64,000 nucleotides of DNA, taken from Sphingomonas pokkalii. Its GTDB lineage: Bacteria; Pseudomonadota; Alphaproteobacteria; Sphingomonadales; Sphingomonadaceae. Position 1 is the first letter of the stretch; each line of letters starts with the position of its first letter. Positions 46,954-55,755 of this stretch are shown piece after piece. Below the pieces are notes generated by a model. That model ran no database searches, was not told where the DNA came from, and was given only the letters and a program-made list of their open reading frames with translations. Both the position numbers and the translations under genes were made by a program. The stretch lies in the NCBI RefSeq assembly GCF_003096275.1, contig NZ_QENQ01000001.1, positions 2,783,507-2,847,506 of the forward strand, in the 5' to 3' direction.

Positions 46954-48410
46954 TGTCTTATTCCACGCAACTCCTCATGACCCTGCCCGAGCTGGTGCTT
47001 GCGGCGGGATCGATCGTCCTGATGCTGGTCGCCGCCTGGGGTGGCCAGGCATCGACCAAGCTGGTGAGCTGGGCCTCGGTGGCGCTGCTCGCCGGCGCCG
47101 GCATCGCGCTGGCCGGTCCGTCCTCGACCGGGGGCGCGGCGTTCGGTGGTCTCTACCATGCCGATGCCTTCTCGGCCTTCGCCAAGGTTGCGATCTATGT
47201 CGCCGCGGCGGTGTCGATCCTGGTTGCGCCGGGCTTCTTCCAGCGCACCTCCGGCGACGATCTGCGTCCGGAATATCCGGTGCTGATCCTGCTTGCGACC
47301 ATCGGCATGGGCATGATGGTCTCGGCGGGCGACCTGCTGAGCCTTTATGTCGGTCTCGAGCTGCAGAGCCTTTCGGCCTATATCCTCGCCAGCTTCATGC
47401 GGCGGGACACGCGTTCGGCGGAAGCGGGCCTGAAGTATTTCGTGCTGGGCGCGCTGGCCTCCGGCATCCTGCTCTACGGCATCAGCCTGGTGTACGGCTT
47501 CGCCGACACGACGCTGTTCGACGGCATTGCCGAGGCGTACAGCGCGGGTACCAGCGGCAGCCAGCATACCGGCCTGCTGTTTGGCCTGGTGTTCGTGTTC
47601 GCCGGTCTCGCCTTCAAGATCTCGGCCGTGCCGTTCCACATGTGGACGCCGGACGTGTACGAAGGCGCGCCGACCCCGGTCACCGCCTATTTCGCCTCGG
47701 CGCCCAAGGTGGCGGCGGTGGCGATGGCGGTCCGTGTCGCGATCGACGCGATGGGCCCGGCGATCTTCGAATGGCGCCAGATCGTGATCTTCGCCTCGCT
47801 CGCCTCGATCATCTTCGGTGCGGTGGCGGCGATCGGCCAGACGAACATCAAGCGGCTGCTCGCCTATTCGTCGATCAACAATGTCGGCTTCGCGCTGATC
47901 GGCCTTGCCGCCGGCGGCGAGGAAGGCGTGGCCAGCGTGCTCGTCTACATGGCGATCTACGTCATCATGACGATCGGCAGCTTCCTCGTGGTGCTGCAGA
48001 TGCGCGGGCAGGATGGTGAGCAGGTCGAGAGCATCGCCAGCCTTTCGGGCATGTCGCGCACCCGTCCGGGTCTGGCGGCGGCGCTGGCGATCTTCATGTT
48101 CAGCCTTGCCGGCATCCCGCCGCTGCTCGGCTTCTTCGCCAAGCTGGGCGTGTTCATGGCGGCGGTCCATTCGGGCCTCTGGATCTTCGCGGCGGTGGGT
48201 GCTGCGGCCTCGACGATCGGCGCCTATTACTACCTCAAGATCGTCAAGACGATGTACTTCGACGAACCGGCCCCGGCGTTCGCAGGCAAGACCGATCTGG
48301 TCGAGGGTGGCCTGATCGCGATCAGCGCGGTCATCATCTCGCCGATCGGCTGGCTGGTGTTCGGCGCCCTCGGCACCTGGTCGCTGGTCGCTGCGAAGGC
48401 GCTGTTCTGA
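46953..48410 (+). CDS. nuoN: NADH-quinone oxidoreductase subunit N
   Basis: A 485-residue antiporter-like membrane subunit, the last of the complex I genes. Conserved regions include YVGLELQSLSAYILASFMRR, FKISAVPFHMWTPDVYEGAP and LLAYSSINNVGFALIGLAAG. About 14 helices. ATG overlaps the nuoM stop by one base. birA begins five bases after its stop, extending the operon into cofactor-metabolism genes. Confidence 0.95.
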   Translation: MSYSTQLLMTLPELVLAAGSIVLMLVAAWGGQASTKLVSWASVALLAGAGIALAGPSSTGGAAFGGLYHADAFSAFAKVAIYVAAAVSILVAPGFFQRTSGDDLRPEYPVLILLATIGMGMMVSAGDLLSLYVGLELQSLSAYILASFMRRDTRSAEAGLKYFVLGALASGILLYGISLVYGFADTTLFDGIAEAYSAGTSGSQHTGLLFGLVFVFAGLAFKISAVPFHMWTPDVYEGAPTPVTAYFASAPKVAAVAMAVRVAIDAMGPAIFEWRQIVIFASLASIIFGAVAAIGQTNIKRLLAYSSINNVGFALIGLAAGGEEGVASVLVYMAIYVIMTIGSFLVVLQMRGQDGEQVESIASLSGMSRTRPGLAAALAIFMFSLAGIPPLLGFFAKLGVFMAAVHSGLWIFAAVGAAASTIGAYYYLKIVKTMYFDEPAPAFAGKTDLVEGGLIAISAVIISPIGWLVFGALGTWSLVAAKALF

Positions 48411-48415
48411 CCCCT

Positions 48416-49111
48416 GTGATCCGGACCGTCGCCGAGACGGGATCGACCAATGCGGACATCCTTTCCCTGGCGCTCACGGGCGCCGGGGAAGGGCTTTGGC
48501 TTCGGGCCGAACGCCAGACCGCCGGCAAGGGCCGTCAGGGGCGCGCCTGGGTCTCGCCTGCGGGCAATCTCTACATTTCCACGCTGGTCCGGGTGCGCCC
48601 GACCGATCCGTCACCGGCGACGCTGGCGCTGCTCTCGGCCGTTGCGCTGGAAGAAGCGGTGCGGGCGTTCGGTGTTTCGCCGATGCTCAAATGGCCCAAC
48701 GACCTGCTGGTAGGCGGCGCCAAGCTCTCCGGCATCCTGCTCGAGCGGGCAGGCGACGCCATCGCGGTCGGCATCGGCGTCAATCTGGCGGCAGCGCCCG
48801 ACGGCCTCGACCGTGCCGCGACCAGCCTGGCCGCGCAGGGCGTGACCGTCGCGCCTGACATCTTCGCCGAGGTGCTCGCCGAGAGCTTCGGCCGCTGGCT
48901 GGAGCGCTGGCGGGGCGAGGGCATGTATCCGGTGCGTGAGCGCTGGCTCGCCAGGGCGCATCCTGAGGGCACCGCGCTCACCGCGCGCCTCTCGGACGGA
49001 AGCAGCTTCGACGGCCTGTTCGGCGGGCTGGATTCGAGCGGGGCGATGATCCTGCGCTTGGCCGACGGCACGACCCGTGTCATTCACGCGGGCGACGTGT
49101 TCCTGCTGTAA
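48416..49111 (+). CDS. birA: Biotin--[acetyl-CoA-carboxylase] ligase (class I)
   Basis: A 231-residue ligase that activates biotin with ATP and attaches it to the carboxyl-carrier protein. The catalytic loop is RQTAGKGRQGRAWVSPAGNL (about residues 38-57), with LKWPNDLLVGGAKLSGILLE following (about 85-104) and the C-terminal SH3-like domain (about 185-231). There is no N-terminal helix-turn-helix, so it is not the repressor form. GTG start five bases after nuoN; coaX follows after 19 bp. The order nuoN-birA-coaX-rnj is usual in alphaproteobacteria. Confidence 0.92.
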   Translation: MIRTVAETGSTNADILSLALTGAGEGLWLRAERQTAGKGRQGRAWVSPAGNLYISTLVRVRPTDPSPATLALLSAVALEEAVRAFGVSPMLKWPNDLLVGGAKLSGILLERAGDAIAVGIGVNLAAAPDGLDRAATSLAAQGVTVAPDIFAEVLAESFGRWLERWRGEGMYPVRERWLARAHPEGTALTARLSDGSSFDGLFGGLDSSGAMILRLADGTTRVIHAGDVFLL

Positions 49112-49130
49112 CTAAGGAGAGGAGAGGGCG

Positions 49131-49913
49131 ATGCTGCTCGCGATCGACGCCGGCAATACCAATGTCGTGTTCGCGCTGGTGGACGGCGGCGAGATCCGCG
49201 CCCGCTGGCGCATCGCCACCGATCCGCGCCGCACCGCCGACGAATATGCCGTATGGCTCAGCCAGTTGCTGGCCTTGGAAGGCTATGATCGCGCCGCGGT
49301 GACCGGGGTGATCGTCGGCACGGTGGTGCCGCGCGCGCTCCACAATCTGCAGGTGCTCGCCAGCAAATACTTCAAGACCGAGGCGGTGATCGCCGGCAAG
49401 GGCAGCGCCGAATGGGGCTTTGCGCTGGACGTCGACGAGCCGCAGAACCTCGGCGCCGATCGCGCGCTCAACGTGCTCGCCGGCCATGCCCGCCACGCCG
49501 GCGACCTGATCATCATCGACTTCGGCACCGCGACCACCTTCGACGTGGTCGATTATCGCGGCGCCTATAAGGGCGGGATCATCGCGCCGGGCATCAACCT
49601 CTCCCTGGACGCCCTGGTCACCGCCGCCGCCAAGCTGCCGCGCATCGCCATCTCCGCGCCCGAGACGGCAAGCGTGGTCGGCCGCAACACCGTCGATCAG
49701 ATGCATATCGGCATCTACTGGGGCTATGTCGCGATGATCGAGGGGCTGGTCGCGCGGCTGAAGGCCGAAGTGGGCAGGCCGCTCAAGGTTATTGCGACGG
49801 GTGGGCTGGCGATTCTCTTCGAAACGCATACATCGGTGTTCGATACGATCGAGCCCGATCTCACCATCCAGGGCTTGGCGATGCTGTGGGAACGCAGCCA
49901 GCAAGGAAATTAA
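49131..49913 (+). CDS. coaX: Type III pantothenate kinase
   Basis: A 260-residue ASKHA-fold kinase for the first step of coenzyme A synthesis. The phosphate-1 motif is [14 protein letters not shown] (residues 4-17), followed by [10 protein letters not shown] (about 109-118) and the phosphate-2 region [14 protein letters not shown] (about 125-138). The N-terminal Asp catalytic residue is present. GAGAGG lies just before the ATG. The rnj start codon follows its stop with no gap. Confidence 0.94.
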   Translation: MLLAIDAGNTNVVFALVDGGEIRARWRIATDPRRTADEYAVWLSQLLALEGYDRAAVTGVIVGTVVPRALHNLQVLASKYFKTEAVIAGKGSAEWGFALDVDEPQNLGADRALNVLAGHARHAGDLIIIDFGTATTFDVVDYRGAYKGGIIAPGINLSLDALVTAAAKLPRIAISAPETASVVGRNTVDQMHIGIYWGYVAMIEGLVARLKAEVGRPLKVIATGGLAILFETHTSVFDTIEPDLTIQGLAMLWERSQQGN

Positions 49914-51551
49914 GTGACCCCAAGAAACGAACTGCTCTTCCTCGCCCTTGGCGGCTCGGGCGAGATTGGCATGAACGTCAATCTCTATGGCTGCGACGGC
50001 AAATGGCTGATGGTCGATTGCGGCATCACCTTCGGCGATGCCAGCTATCCGGGCATCGACGTGATCCTGCCCGACCTCCAGTTCATCGAGGACCGGGTGG
50101 ACGATCTGCTCGGCATCGTGCTGACGCACGGGCATGAAGACCATATCGGTGCGCTTCCCTATCTCGCCGCCGATCTGGGCGTGCCGCTCTACGCGACGCC
50201 GTTCACCGCGGGCCTGATCCACGGCAAGCTGGCCGAGGAAGGCATTGAAGACCGCGTCGAGCTCAACGTCGTCAAGGAAGAGGGGCCGTTCGACATCGGC
50301 CCGTTCACGATCACCTATACGCCGCTCGCCCACTCGATCCCCGAGGGCAATGCGGTGCTGATCGAGACGCCCTACGGCAAGGTGTTCCACACCGGCGACT
50401 GGAAGCTGGATGAGGCGCCCTCGCTGGGCGGTTCGGCGACGGCCGAGGAACTGACCGCGATCGGCGACAAGGGCGTGCTCGCGCTGGTGTGCGACTCGAC
50501 CAACGTGTTCAACCCCGAAGCCTCGGGTTCGGAAGCGGACGTGCGCAAGGGCCTGGACGAGGTGGTCGCCGGCGCCAAGGGTCGCGTGCTCGTCACCACC
50601 TTCGCCTCGAACGCCGCGCGGCTGCAGACGCTGGGCGAAGTCGCCCGCGATACCGGCCGCGAGCTGTGCGTCGCCGGGCGCTCGCTCGACCGCATCATCC
50701 GCGTCGCCAAGGCGACCGGCTATCTGCGCGACTTCCCCGAGCTGATCGACTTCGACAAGGCGATGACGCTGCCCGCCTCGCGCGTGCTGATCGTCGCCAC
50801 CGGCGGCCAGGGCGAGCCGCGCGCCGCGCTCAACCGCATTGCCGAGGGCAGCCATGTGCTCAAGCTCCATCAGGGCGACCTGGTGGTGTTCTCCTCCCGC
50901 CAGATCCCGGGCAACGAGATCGCGATCGGCAAGATCATGAACACGCTCGCCGACAAGGGCGTCGACATCATCACCGACCGCCAGGCCTTTGTGCACGTCT
51001 CGGGCCATCCGGGTCGCCCCGAGCTGGCCGAGATGTACAAGTGGATCCGCCCGGAGATCATCGTGCCGGTCCACGGCGAGATCCGCCACATGCACGAACA
51101 GGCCCGCTTCGCGCTGGAGCAGGGCGTGCCCAAGGCGGTGCAGCAGCAGAATGGCGAGATCATCCGCTTGGCGCCGAACGGCCCGGCCAAGATCGGCCAT
51201 GCGCCGGTCGGTCGTCTCGTTCTCGACGGTGACGTGATCCTGCCGGCCGACGGCGCGACGATGGGCGAGCGCCGCCGGATCGCGCTCTACGGCCAGATGT
51301 CGGTCGCGGTGGCGATCGACCGCAAGGGCAAGCTGCTCGGCCAGCCGCAGATCCGCATCCAGGGCGTGCCGGTGGAAGAGGACCGCGAGGACCTGATCGA
51401 CGCCGCCGCCGATGCCGCCGCCGAGGCGGTGAAGAAGGACTGGCGCGATCGCGAGAAGCTGCGCGAGACGCTGCGCCTTGCGGTGCGGCGTGTCGCGGTG
51501 CGCTTCACCGGCAAGAAGCCGGTAGTGGACGTGCTGCTGATCGAGGCGTAA
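49914..51551 (+). CDS. rnj: Ribonuclease J
   Basis: A 545-residue metallo-beta-lactamase/beta-CASP nuclease with 5'-exonuclease and endonuclease activity on RNA. Zinc ligands are in LTHGHEDHIGALPYL (about residues 70-84); further motifs are HTGDWKLDE (about 160-168), the beta-CASP segment VCDSTNVFNPEASGSE and the HVSGHPGRPELAEM block (about 361-374) with the late His. GTG start directly after the coaX stop. It participates in mRNA and rRNA processing. Confidence 0.94.
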   Translation: MTPRNELLFLALGGSGEIGMNVNLYGCDGKWLMVDCGITFGDASYPGIDVILPDLQFIEDRVDDLLGIVLTHGHEDHIGALPYLAADLGVPLYATPFTAGLIHGKLAEEGIEDRVELNVVKEEGPFDIGPFTITYTPLAHSIPEGNAVLIETPYGKVFHTGDWKLDEAPSLGGSATAEELTAIGDKGVLALVCDSTNVFNPEASGSEADVRKGLDEVVAGAKGRVLVTTFASNAARLQTLGEVARDTGRELCVAGRSLDRIIRVAKATGYLRDFPELIDFDKAMTLPASRVLIVATGGQGEPRAALNRIAEGSHVLKLHQGDLVVFSSRQIPGNEIAIGKIMNTLADKGVDIITDRQAFVHVSGHPGRPELAEMYKWIRPEIIVPVHGEIRHMHEQARFALEQGVPKAVQQQNGEIIRLAPNGPAKIGHAPVGRLVLDGDVILPADGATMGERRRIALYGQMSVAVAIDRKGKLLGQPQIRIQGVPVEEDREDLIDAAADAAAEAVKKDWRDREKLRETLRLAVRRVAVRFTGKKPVVDVLLIEA

Positions 51552-51560
51552 CCTTCCCCC

Positions 51561-51821
51561 ATGAAGTGGCAGTCGGCGCTCGCGATCTATACGCTCTTCT
51601 GGGCGATGTCGGTGTTCTTCGTGCTGCCCTTCGGGGTCCGGACCAGCGAGGAGGCGGGCGTGCCGCTCGTCCCTGGGCAGTCGCCGAGTGCGCCGCACGA
51701 CTTCCGGCCGATGCGCATCTTGGTGCGCACGACGATCGTCGCGACGGTGCTCTTCGGGGCGTTCTACCTCAATTACATCTATGGCTGGGTGACGGCCGAT
51801 ATGCTCGATTGGGTGCATTAG
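51561..51821 (+). CDS. DUF1467 family membrane protein
   Basis: An 86-residue protein with two membrane helices (about residues 7-25 and 57-77) and the family sequence MSVFFVLPFGVRTSEEAG in between. The function is unknown; the gene regularly follows rnj in alphaproteobacteria, and here it starts ten bases after the rnj stop, so it is probably the last gene of the nuo-birA-coaX-rnj transcript. No clear terminator hairpin was found in the 82 bp that follow. Confidence 0.85.
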   Translation: MKWQSALAIYTLFWAMSVFFVLPFGVRTSEEAGVPLVPGQSPSAPHDFRPMRILVRTTIVATVLFGAFYLNYIYGWVTADMLDWVH

Positions 51822-51903
51822 CGCCTGTTGGGGGCAGGCCGCACTGCCTCGCTGGCATCGTATAACTAGCGGGAAAGCAAAATTTTTCTGCTATAGTGGG
51901 GAA

Positions 51904-52326
51904 ATGCTCGATCTTCCGTCCGTGCACTGCGAACTGCGCGCCGCAATCGACGAACTCGAAGGCCTGACCGCGCAACAGCACTGCCCCCAGGCGGCGATGG
52001 CCGCGTTGCGATACCGCCTGATGCGGCTCAGCAGGGCGCGTAGCAAGCTGGTCCGGGCGCTGTGCACGCGGTTGCAGGAGGAAGCGACGAACGATGCCGC
52101 CGTGCTCGCGCTTATCGCACTGGTCCCGGCAAGTCGCAGGCTGTCCAGCACGCATATCTCGACCTGGACGCTTCGCCGCGTCGCCGCCGATTGGCAGGGT
52201 TATTGTCGGGCTTCCGCGATCATGCGGGCGGCCATGCGGCGTCAGATCGATGCCGAGGCCGCCGCGCTCTACCCCCATTTGCGGCTCCCGCCCGTAGCGG
52301 AGCCTTCTCTTCCGCACGGCGACTGA
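51904..52326 (+). CDS. Hypothetical helical protein
   Basis: A 140-residue, almost entirely helical protein that I do not recognise. It has an N-terminal acidic segment, a basic middle (ALRYRLMRLSRARSKLVRAL) and a C-terminal RQIDAEAAALYPHL. The pattern of a Trp-rich central helix (ISTWTLRRVAADWQGY) before an E-x-LYP end is faintly like hemerythrin-type bundles, but the His ligand set is incomplete. It stands alone after an AT-rich 82-bp gap (possible promoter, CTATAGTGG near 51891) and is convergent with the coiled-coil gene. Confidence 0.6.
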   Translation: MLDLPSVHCELRAAIDELEGLTAQQHCPQAAMAALRYRLMRLSRARSKLVRALCTRLQEEATNDAAVLALIALVPASRRLSSTHISTWTLRRVAADWQGYCRASAIMRAAMRRQIDAEAAALYPHLRLPPVAEPSLPHGD

Positions 52327-52371
52327 ACGCGCCCGCATCGGGGCGGCGCCTGCCGCCCTGCCTCGGCAGCG

Positions 52372-54666
52372 TCAGGTCCGCAGGCGTTCGATCGCCTGGG
52401 CCAGCGCGACATAGAGCTTGCCGGCATCGGAAGAGAGCAGGGTCACCGCCAGCGGATGGCCCTCGCGTAGCGCCAGCGCCTGTCGCAGCATCGCTTCGAA
52501 GTCATGGACGTATCGGTTCACATGTTCGCGGAAGCCCTCGTCCTGGCCATAGATGCGGTGCAGCTCGCGGGCCTCGTGTGGGGCGAGGAGGCGCACCGCG
52601 CGGCGCGTGAACACGCCGCGATCCCCTTTGAGATAGGCCGCCCAATCGGCATCGGGGACGTCGGTGGAGAAGGTCTTGGCAAGATCGATCGAGGTCGCGT
52701 TCAGCGCGTCGATCAGCAGCGTCATGCGATGGGCGAAACCCTCCGCCTCGGCATGGTTGCGTGCGGCGCTGGCGTCCTCGATCCGGGCCTGCGCCTCGAC
52801 GTTCGCCGCCTCGATCGCCGCCAGTTGCTCCCGCAAGGCCGCTGCCGCGCGCTCCGCTTCGGTGATGCTGTCGGCAGCGGCGTGCATGAGCGTTTCGAGC
52901 TGGTTCTGCACGGCCCGTTCCACCGCATGCTCGACGGTGGCGGCGCTCGCTTCGCGCAGCGTGCGGTCCACGGACGGCAGGATCGCATCGATCGCTTCGC
53001 GGGCGCGATCGGCAGCCTTGTTCGCGCTGTCCCGCACGCCCATCAGCGTCTGGATCAGGTCCGGCGCCGCGGTATCGGTGAAATAGCGGGCATTATCGAT
53101 CGCCTGTTCGACCAGCCGGTGCAGCGTCTCCGCCTGCTCGCCGCCGCTGCCCAGCGTTTCCAGCAACGTCGCCTGCGCCTTGGCAAGGGCGTCCTCCTGC
53201 TGCCCGATCGCATTGCGAATGGCTTCGACGGTGTCGTGGGTCGATTCCGCAGCGGTGACGAGTGCGAGCAGCTCCGGGCTGGACCGGGCGATATGCTCCC
53301 GGGTTTCCTCGATCCGCGCGTCCAGCCGCGTCAGCGAGGCAGGCATCGTTTCGTCCATCTCGCGAGTCGCCGCGTCGAGGCCGGTGATCAGCGTTTCGGT
53401 GGTGGCGATCACCAACCGCGCCGTGGATTCGCCGGCCCGCATCGAATCGGTCATGGCATCCATCGACTGGTGGAGTGTACCGAGCGATGCGGACAGTGCC
53501 TCCGTCCGCTGCAATCCAGCGGCATGCAGCACCTCTAGCTCGCGGTCGAAGCGCTGGGCGCCATCGGAAAGGCGGGCGAACAGGGCATCGCCGCGCCGCT
53601 GCTCCTCGCTGAGGCGGGCGGAGATGCGGATAATGGCGTCCTCGATCGCCGCGATGCGCTCGCCCATCGCGGCGATGCTTTCTGCGCCGGCGCGTTCCAG
53701 CGCGGACTGGTTGGTGGCCAGCATCGCCAATATCGCTTCGCCCTGGGCCGCAATGCCCTGGCGCGACTGGTCCACCGCCTGCGCTGCGCGATCGAGCACA
53801 TCATCGACTTGGCGGGACATCTGGTGCGAAACCTGTTCCAGGCGGCCGCTCGCGGCTTCGGTCGACGCTTCCATGCGGGAGATATGCGCCGCAAGCCGCT
53901 CTGCCGCACCACCGGCAAGACGATCGGCCTCGCGGCCGCGTTCGGCGAGTGCGGCAACCTGCACGTCCAGCGCGGTCGCGTGCCGGCTGGCTTGCAATCC
54001 GGCCATATCTACCCGTTCGGCCAGGTCGCGCATCTGGTCCTGCGCGCGGGGCAGCGAGGAAAGGACGATGGCGACACGTTGTTCGGCCTGGCCCGTCGCG
54101 TCGGAAAGCAGTTCGGCACTGGCGACGATCGCTTCGGCCTGCTGCGCGGCGGCGGTTGCCGCATGGGCGATTCGTTCGGCCGCGGCGTCGGCGAAATGGG
54201 TAAGCTGTGCGGCCTGCTCGGCAAGCGTGGCCTGCTGCTCGGTCAGTCGGGCGGTGAGTTCGGCGGTGACCCCACCGATATGGCGGGCCTCCGCGCGCAT
54301 CGCGCCCGCCATGGCGGCGAAGCGGCGCGCCTCGGCACTGCTGGTGCGCAGCGCGACGAGATAGAGCAGGGCGACGATGCCAGCAGGAACGCAGAGCGCG
54401 GCGAGCAACTGTACCCGCTCGACGGGCGAAAGTGCGCCCTGCAGGGCGGGCAGGGCGATCCAGATCATTGCCCCCGTCGCGGCAAGGCCGATGGCGATCG
54501 CCAGTGCTGGCGCCCACCGGTCCAGACCGCGTACGATGGCCTCGTCCGGCCATTGCGCTTCTGCCGGTTCGGCGGTGATGGCGGTGAAATGCGTCTCTGC
54601 CGCTGCCTGCGCTTCGGCGGGCGCGGGATGGTTCGGCGCGGATTCGGCGGTGTTGCCCCCAGTCAT
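52372..54666 (-). CDS. Large membrane-anchored coiled-coil protein
   Basis: A 764-residue protein of unknown function. Two membrane helices (about residues 51-72 and 86-106) are followed by roughly 500 residues of Ala/Glu/Arg/Gln-rich heptad-like helix with no obvious catalytic motif, for example ATAAAQQAEAIVASAELLSD. A compact C-terminal domain (about 660-764) contains DVPDADWAAYLKGDRGVFTR and DFEAMLRQALALREGHPLA. The architecture resembles envelope or chemoreceptor-like scaffolds but lacks the chemoreceptor signalling tip. Start at 54666 is the first ATG with a sensible N-terminus. It is divergent from the Hpt-like gene. Confidence 0.75.
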   Translation of the reverse strand: MTGGNTAESAPNHPAPAEAQAAAETHFTAITAEPAEAQWPDEAIVRGLDRWAPALAIAIGLAATGAMIWIALPALQGALSPVERVQLLAALCVPAGIVALLYLVALRTSSAEARRFAAMAGAMRAEARHIGGVTAELTARLTEQQATLAEQAAQLTHFADAAAERIAHAATAAAQQAEAIVASAELLSDATGQAEQRVAIVLSSLPRAQDQMRDLAERVDMAGLQASRHATALDVQVAALAERGREADRLAGGAAERLAAHISRMEASTEAASGRLEQVSHQMSRQVDDVLDRAAQAVDQSRQGIAAQGEAILAMLATNQSALERAGAESIAAMGERIAAIEDAIIRISARLSEEQRRGDALFARLSDGAQRFDRELEVLHAAGLQRTEALSASLGTLHQSMDAMTDSMRAGESTARLVIATTETLITGLDAATREMDETMPASLTRLDARIEETREHIARSSPELLALVTAAESTHDTVEAIRNAIGQQEDALAKAQATLLETLGSGGEQAETLHRLVEQAIDNARYFTDTAAPDLIQTLMGVRDSANKAADRAREAIDAILPSVDRTLREASAATVEHAVERAVQNQLETLMHAAADSITEAERAAAALREQLAAIEAANVEAQARIEDASAARNHAEAEGFAHRMTLLIDALNATSIDLAKTFSTDVPDADWAAYLKGDRGVFTRRAVRLLAPHEARELHRIYGQDEGFREHVNRYVHDFEAMLRQALALREGHPLAVTLLSSDAGKLYVALAQAIERLRT

Positions 54667-54750
54667 GGATCGCACTCTACCAGTTTTGCGCACGGTACCA
54701 AGGGCAGGCCGGAAACGATCCGTTAACGTCGTGCCCCGTACAGGTTGCGC

Positions 54751-55044
54751 ATGGCATATGAATCCGGTGCGATCGATGCGACTCTGGCGGCTGCGGTGGG
54801 TGACGAGCCCGCGCTGATCGCTGAGTTGCGTACCGCGTTTCTGGATAGCGTGCGGAGTTCGGTCGATATGATGCGGTCTTCGCGCGGCGCCGAAGATTGG
54901 GCTGGCGCTGCGCTGCGACTGCAGAGCCTGGCTGGCAGCTTCGGCGCCGTACAATTGATGGCGCTTGCCGAAGAAGCCGTGCGCCGCAGTTCGCAGGATG
55001 GCGTGCTGCTGCGCCGTATCGAACGCGCAGTCGAGCGCCTTTAG
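54751..55044 (+). CDS. Hpt-like protein lacking the phosphoacceptor histidine
   Basis: A 97-residue four-helix protein resembling histidine phosphotransfer domains. The helix that should read AHxLKG before an NxGA turn instead reads AALRLQSLAGSFGAVQLMAL (about residues 50-69): the His is Leu, the Lys is Gln and the Gly is Ser. It therefore cannot accept phosphate at the canonical site. It may bind a histidine kinase or response regulator as a decoy or scaffold. It is divergent from the coiled-coil gene with only 84 bp between them, suggesting shared regulation. GTTAAC lies just upstream. Confidence 0.65.
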   Translation: MAYESGAIDATLAAAVGDEPALIAELRTAFLDSVRSSVDMMRSSRGAEDWAGAALRLQSLAGSFGAVQLMALAEEAVRRSSQDGVLLRRIERAVERL

Positions 55045-55053
55045 CCTGCACAA

Positions 55054-55755
55054 TCAGTCTGCGGCAGCGGATTCCGGCTCGAATCGGTTGTTCCGCCAGT
55101 TGCGGACATAGGCGGAGCCGATCGGCGCATCGACCAGATCGATCCAGCTGTCATCGGCGTTGAGGACCGAGCCGATGCTCGTCCATTCGGTCGCGCGCGC
55201 ATCAATCGCATTTTCGTCCGCCACGCCGCGAAAATCGCCGCGAATGCGCCAGCCGCTATCTGCGGGCTCACCCTGTTCGTTGGGCAGGCCGGCCTCGCGA
55301 TAGAGATAATGGACCGCCAGCCCATCCCGCAGCACGCAGGAATCGACCAGGCAGCGATCGTCATACAGGCGCCGCACCGGCGCGGAGGGTGGGCGAACCA
55401 CATGGGCGTTGCCCCAGCGCAGATCGATCACGTCGCCGCGACGACAGCGAATCACGCTCCCAGGTCGCAACTGCGGCATGTCGAGCGGCGCGTTATCGAG
55501 CCGGCCGGTGAGCTTTTCGCCATCGACATGGGTGATTTTCACCCACATCCGTTCGGCGGCGAACTCGGCAGAGGCCGGAACCGATTGGAAGATGAGTTTT
55601 ACGAGGTCGCCGGGCATCAACGCCAGCACTTCATTCTCGTTGGGCAGGAAGAAGGTATAGGGCGCCGCCTCTGCGATGGGGCGCGGGTCCGTGATGCGGT
55701 AGCTGCCGAATAGCCGTCGTTGCCACCAGGAAAGCTTCGAGCGGAGTGTATTCAT
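55054..55755 (-). CDS. DUF2314-DUF2185 (Imm33-like) fusion protein
   Basis: A 233-residue protein with two small domains. The first (about 35-115) matches DUF2314: GDLVKLIF, then ERMWVKITHVDGEKLTGRLD and a terminal VIDL. The second (about 135-225) matches DUF2185, used as immunity protein Imm33 in polymorphic toxin systems: SCVLRDGLAVHYLYREA and PADSGWRIRGDFRG. Start is taken at 55755 (MNTLRSK), which overlaps the end of the upstream VWA gene by four bases; a longer frame antisense or internal to that gene is ignored. No toxin gene was seen nearby. Function unknown. Confidence 0.7.
   Translation of the reverse strand: MNTLRSKLSWWQRRLFGSYRITDPRPIAEAAPYTFFLPNENEVLALMPGDLVKLIFQSVPASAEFAAERMWVKITHVDGEKLTGRLDNAPLDMPQLRPGSVIRCRRGDVIDLRWGNAHVVRPPSAPVRRLYDDRCLVDSCVLRDGLAVHYLYREAGLPNEQGEPADSGWRIRGDFRGVADENAIDARATEWTSIGSVLNADDSWIDLVDAPIGSAYVRNWRNNRFEPESAAAD

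Noticed and set aside
49080..51818. Open frame of 912 codons on the minus strand across coaX and rnj
   Set aside because: It is exactly antisense to two well-recognised genes, with Arg/His/Asp-rich composition typical of the complementary frame of high-GC coding DNA.
51904..52326. Assignment of the 140-residue protein to the hemerythrin family
   Set aside because: Only the C-terminal E-x-LYP pattern is suggestive; the expected set of His ligands is not present.
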